From Rhyacophila brunnea (lineage: Eukaryota; Arthropoda; Insecta; Trichoptera; Rhyacophilidae): a stretch of DNA of 64,000 nucleotides. How positions within the stretch are numbered: the first letter of the stretch is position 1; the number at the start of each line of letters is the position of its first letter. Below, in pieces: positions 61,862 through 64,000 of this stretch. The stretch is from assembly GCA_022495005.1 (NCBI GenBank), contig JAGYXB010000135.1, forward strand, positions 2,294,001 to 2,358,000, in the 5' to 3' direction. The notes under the pieces were generated by a model, which was given only the letters and a program-made list of their open reading frames with translations, was not told the origin of the DNA and made no database searches. The position numbers and the translations under genes are program-made.

Positions 61862-64000
61862 TAGAACAGTGAGTTTGATTCAACCATTCAATGGGATGTG
61901 ATGAAGCAGCCAAATATCATTAATATTTGTTTTTCTGTATCAATGGTATAAAAGGAAATACAATAATTTAATAAAAACACAATTTATTTTTTACCTATTA
62001 GTTATTAATTTTTAAATTTAATTTATAATATATTTATTTTAAATAGTTAAACCATAACTGGATTCTGAAAAATACTACGGATAAACATTCTTACGTGTAG
62101 TTTAACAAGGAATCATTCAATGCTCCGTTGCTCCCAGAACATCTTTGAAGTAATGAGCCGTTTGTTTTTAACATACTCTAGGATTATCTTGTAATTTATG
62201 AACGGTTACTCGATGCCACAACAACATACAGGTATATGACAGCGGTTAGTTATATATAAATCCTGTTATTTTTATCCAAGCTTTTTTTCTAAGCCTACTT
62301 TATTTTAAACAGCTTAAGCTTTTGTATTGCATAAATGGGATGTCTACATTTTTAATTGTTAATCTGTGATTATTTTTTTTCAGTAAAAGCTTGTTTCGTA
62401 TTGTTTTAATTTTATCGATATCAGATAATAAACTACAATACAGTATAGTAAACATCACTGGTACATACTTTTTTTGGCTTTGTATCATTAATTTATACGT
62501 GGTTAAAGTTCTTTCGCATGAATAATTATTTTGTGAATATTAATATACCTATATGTATTTAGGTAAATACAGTAATAACAATTGAGTATTTTTCTTATTG
62601 TCCCGTCATCAGGGTAATCTTTACTCTACCATCTGCTACCGGAAACAGTTCAGTGGAGCTGCACTTGTACCAATCACGGAAGTTCTTAACCTACGAAATA
62701 TGTTCATCATCGTATGCTACGTTTACCATACCATTAATACTTCCTTGGATAACAAGTCGAGGAATACTGTACTTTTGTCATGCCATAATGTTCCATAATA
62801 ATTGATTCAGTATTTTTTGTACACTCCGGAAATTTACATTGGAAAAAATATAATGCAGGATATGACTCTAGCCTATCTATCGGATTGCGGCTAATATACT
62901 TTACCAATTTAGGAAGCTACACTCTATCTAATTACAACGATATTAACATCATGCACAATTAAAATAATTACTGCCATAACAATACATAATAATTCAATTT
63001 CAATAATCGCACGAAAAATTTTAACTATACATATGCCATCATAAATCGTCAGGTGTTAGAATTTAGAACTAACCTGATTACAATATAAAAAAGTATTGAA
63101 TGATTTGTCAAAATGTTAGCATATTGTGGTACCTTCACTCAACTGACAACTTATACTGGTGAATCTATAATAGTCATGCAATTGAAGAGCTTCTCAAATT
63201 TCTCTAATATTGTCGATCGGCTTTTGTAGTTTGAATCAAAGTACCAATAATACATAGGAAATTACATTGATTACTAGCCAGTGTCAAGATCTCAGTCTAA
63301 TTTTAGTCAAATATACCGACACCATATTGTTTTACTTACAAGATTTTTTCTAATGGTTATGTTTTTGAGGGGTTTCCTAATTATTATCAATAATTAAGTA
63401 ATTATTTGTATAATAATATAAATGTCGGTAAAAATTTGAAGTACAATATCTGTTAACTAATCAATCGATATATGAAACTGTTTTTAATTATTTAAACGCT
63501 ACATACATCAATTAAATAAATAACTGTTAAATAATTGTTTCGTAAATATTTTCAAGTAAATCGAATGCAGTGTCCTTTAAATATTAATAAATCAATAATT
63601 ATTTCACACACAATAAATGTTCAATCATTTTAAAAATATGTAGAGGTTAATGTCTAAAATTTAAATATGCTTTATATAATATGTCACCAAGCATTTACGA
63701 TAATTTTCCAAGCGTAATGTTCAAAACTAGTGTGAAATTTAGTTCCATTTGAAACTAGTTGGCAAACGTTTATGAGATTACTGTCCGTGTCATGAAATTG
63801 ACAAATTCCTTTAGTGGAGCTGCTCCGTTTTCAACTTGGGTTCCTCATTGGGGACAAATTAATGCTGGTGCTTACCAACAATAATTAATTGGTCCGGACA
63901 ATTATTGAGCCATCAAAGATTTAAAGTGCCACTATTGTAACCTCAGGCTAAATCGTTGTCAAGTTACTTTATAAAGATAGTACTTTACTGAAACATTTAA
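61862..64000. other. AT-rich non-coding DNA
   Basis: Short chance ORFs only. A mixed-composition stretch at 62590-62960 is not recognisable. No repeat of the families described here was seen. Confidence 0.55.

Overview
This window is eukaryotic nuclear DNA that is very AT-rich and almost free of genes. Its element content is arthropod-like: a LINE with RT plus RNase H, RTE-like LINE remnants, hAT transposons ending in a GTF2IRD2-type transposase fragment, and tRNA-derived SINEs. Frequent TAGGTACCTA-like and TATAATATTAT-like runs suggest a hemipteran, most likely an aphid. That assignment is inference from composition and element types.

Host genes: the only plausible one is a CpG-rich 5' exon on the + strand (ATG at 42938, 17 codons, splice donor at 42991). 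The other exons were not found. The window may therefore hold the upstream region and first intron of a long gene. Short GC-richer islands carrying dense transcription-factor-like motifs are scattered through it (for example 17.1, 19.3, 29.1, 33.6, 39.6, 47.4, 50.8 and 60.1 kb).

Mobile elements dominate. (1) A 5'-truncated LINE at 20.2-22.5 kb keeps an uninterrupted 683-codon RT/RNase H ORF and a poly(A) tail. (2) At least five remnants of RTE-like LINEs lie at 9.2, 43.5, 52.0, 53.4 and 60.6 kb, all on the - strand and broken by stops and frameshifts. (3) Seven hAT-like non-autonomous elements have terminal inverted repeats (TIRs) and/or 8-bp target-site duplications (TSDs): 5.3, 25.6, 29.5, 37.6, 41.5, 45.9 and 50.0 kb. 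For four of them the 8-bp TSD is perfect and its limits unambiguous. (4) A family of about 0.45-0.5 kb has five copies at 44.5, 48.3, 51.6, 59.4 and 61.4 kb. (5) Foldback elements and hairpins lie at 4.0, 7.5, 32.7, 33.2 and 38.4 kb. (6) Several tRNA-like repeat families are present, one carrying tRNA-like T-arms inside an inverted repeat.

Layout: 1-20 kb is AT-rich non-coding DNA with hAT, hairpin and SINE insertions. The LINE occupies 20-22.5 kb. From 22.5 to 41 kb there is non-coding DNA with small elements and GC islands. From 41 to 62 kb the transposons are dense around the putative first exon. No prokaryotic operon, CRISPR array, rRNA or intact tRNA gene is visible.
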